A stretch of DNA of 7,457 bases, from the NCBI GenBank assembly GCA_937893415.1, contig CALBWZ010000065.1, positions 1 to 7,457 of the forward strand, in the 5' to 3' direction. Source of the DNA: an uncultured Comamonadaceae bacterium. Its GTDB lineage: Bacteria > Pseudomonadota > Gammaproteobacteria > Burkholderiales > Burkholderiaceae_C. The first letter of the stretch is position 1. Every line of letters starts with the position of its first letter. The notes beneath the pieces are model-generated. The model had not been told where the DNA came from, searched no databases, and saw only the letters and a list, made by a program, of their open reading frames with translations. Below, piece after piece: positions 6,429 through 7,457 of this stretch. A program made the position numbers and the translations under genes.

Positions 6429-7457
6429 ATGAACTTACTCTTTCCCATGAACCCACAGCCTCGCGATGAAGACCGTTTGGCTTTTCACATGTGCGAGACC
6501 GGGGAGTCTGTCAGCTATGGCCAGCTAGACAGCCGTGCCAATCAAGTTGCGCAGGTGTTGCGCAGCTGCGGTGTGGCCAGTGGCGATCATATTGCTGTGC
6601 TCATGAAGAACCACCGCCGGCTTTTGGAGGCATGCTTTGGTGGCGACAGAGCTGGTGTGTATTACACAACCATCAGCACACGCTTGCTGGCCCAAGAAAT
6701 TGCCTACATTGTTAAAGACTGCGGTGCGCGCTTGCTGGTCGTGTCCAGTGACTTGGGTGCATTGTTGGTGCAACTTCGGCCGCTGTTGCCGCAGGGCCTG
6801 CGGTGCTTCAGCGTCGGCGAGCGTGTGCCCGGTTTTGAGCCTTGGGAGTCGGCTGTTGACAACGCATCTACAGCTCCCATTTCAGACCCATTACAAGGCT
6901 TGGACATGTTGTACTCTTCGGGAACAACGGGTAAGCCCAAGGGCGTGAAATGGCCAATGCCTTCAACACCAGTTGGTACGCCGACATTGCTAGTGGATTT
7001 GCTTGGCGCCTTGTTTGATTACGGTCGCCACAGCCGTTACCTATCGCCGGCGCCGCTGTACCACGCAGCGCCACTGCGCCACTGCATGTCGGTTATCAAG
7101 CTGGGTGGCAGTGTGTTTGTCATGGGCCATTTCGATGCTGAAGCAGCGCTGCAGTTGATCGAACAGCACCGTATTACCCACAGTCAGTGGGTGCCCACCA
7201 TGTTTGTGCGCATGTTGAAGCTGCCTGATGCGGTGCGAACCCGATTCGACTTGTCGTCCATGACCATGGCGGTGCATGCAGCCGCACCATGTCCGGTGGC
7301 CATCAAGCAGCGCATGCTGGCGTGGTGGGGCCCCATCATTCATGAGTACTACGCGGGCACAGAAAACAATGGTTTTTGTGCCATTACGCCGCAAGAATGG
7401 TTGGCTTATCCGGGCTCAGTGGGGCGGGCTTCATTGGGTGTGCTGCACGTCTGTGAC
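6429..7457 (+). CDS. Second AMP-forming acyl-CoA synthetase (3' end cut by window edge)
   Basis: 343 codons are open to the right edge with no stop; a full ANL ligase has about 500-550 residues, so the C-terminal third is missing. It should activate a carboxylic acid as its acyl-CoA via an acyl-AMP. Seen: N-terminal SYGQLDSRANQVAQVL (29-44), P-loop SSGTTGKPKG (163-172) followed by VKWP, then YLSPAPLYHAAP (204-215), WVPTMF (254-259), A5 region YYAGTENNGF (307-316) and PGSVGRA (328-334). The KGVKWP and YYAGTE..NGF pattern fits the group annotated as long-chain-fatty-acid-CoA ligase (FadD13-like) and differs clearly from the first ligase, so this is not a recent duplication. Start ATG 6429 has AGAGGG 8 nt upstream; an internal ATG at 6447 is less likely. 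It is probably the fifth gene of the operon. The catalytic Lys and the A7-A10 motifs cannot be checked here. Confidence 0.9.
   Translation, partial: MNLLFPMNPQPRDEDRLAFHMCETGESVSYGQLDSRANQVAQVLRSCGVASGDHIAVLMKNHRRLLEACFGGDRAGVYYTTISTRLLAQEIAYIVKDCGARLLVVSSDLGALLVQLRPLLPQGLRCFSVGERVPGFEPWESAVDNASTAPISDPLQGLDMLYSSGTTGKPKGVKWPMPSTPVGTPTLLVDLLGALFDYGRHSRYLSPAPLYHAAPLRHCMSVIKLGGSVFVMGHFDAEAALQLIEQHRITHSQWVPTMFVRMLKLPDAVRTRFDLSSMTMAVHAAAPCPVAIKQRMLAWWGPIIHEYYAGTENNGFCAITPQEWLAYPGSVGRASLGVLHVCD

Noticed and set aside
6016..6456. A 146-codon minus-strand open frame opposite the acyl-CoA dehydrogenase end
   Set aside because: It is antisense to a conserved gene, rich in residues typical of reverse-frame translation, with no family resemblance.

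Overview
The window looks like chromosomal DNA of a Gram-negative bacterium with moderate GC content (by eye a little above half). The protein styles (a LivG-type ATPase, SCP-x-like thiolase, AMP-forming CoA ligases) suggest a betaproteobacterium, perhaps Burkholderiales/Comamonadaceae. That placement is from recall of protein style only and is tentative. No rRNA, tRNA, CRISPR array, insertion sequence, integrase or phage gene was seen.

Layout: positions 1-770 hold, on the minus strand, a nearly complete ATP-binding subunit of a branched-chain-amino-acid-type ABC importer (LivG), whose last few residues lie off the left edge. Positions 771-1113 are a divergent intergenic region with a 13-bp perfect palindrome and a weak sigma70-like promoter. 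From 1114 to the right edge all genes are on the plus strand and closely spaced: cytochrome P450 (1114-2343), SCP-x-like thiolase (2401-3660), AMP-forming acyl-CoA ligase (3670-5226), acyl-CoA dehydrogenase (5219-6382, overlapping the ligase by 8 bp) and a second, different AMP-forming CoA ligase (6429 to beyond the right edge).

The five plus-strand genes read as one catabolic operon. The P450 would hydroxylate an unactivated C-H bond, a CoA ligase would activate the resulting acid, the acyl-CoA dehydrogenase would introduce the 2,3-double bond, and the thiolase would cleave the 3-ketoacyl-CoA. An enoyl-CoA hydratase, a 3-hydroxyacyl-CoA dehydrogenase and P450 redox partners are not in the window and must be supplied from elsewhere. 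The substrate cannot be read from the sequence. The gene mix resembles terpenoid, alicyclic or sterol side-chain catabolism by content only, and the divergent LivG-type importer may or may not carry the substrate.

The main oddities are at active sites. The thiolase keeps its nucleophilic Cys but lacks the usual second Cys. The acyl-CoA dehydrogenase has Asp where the common catalytic Glu would be. Two divergent CoA ligases sit in one operon. No clearly new kind of system was found.
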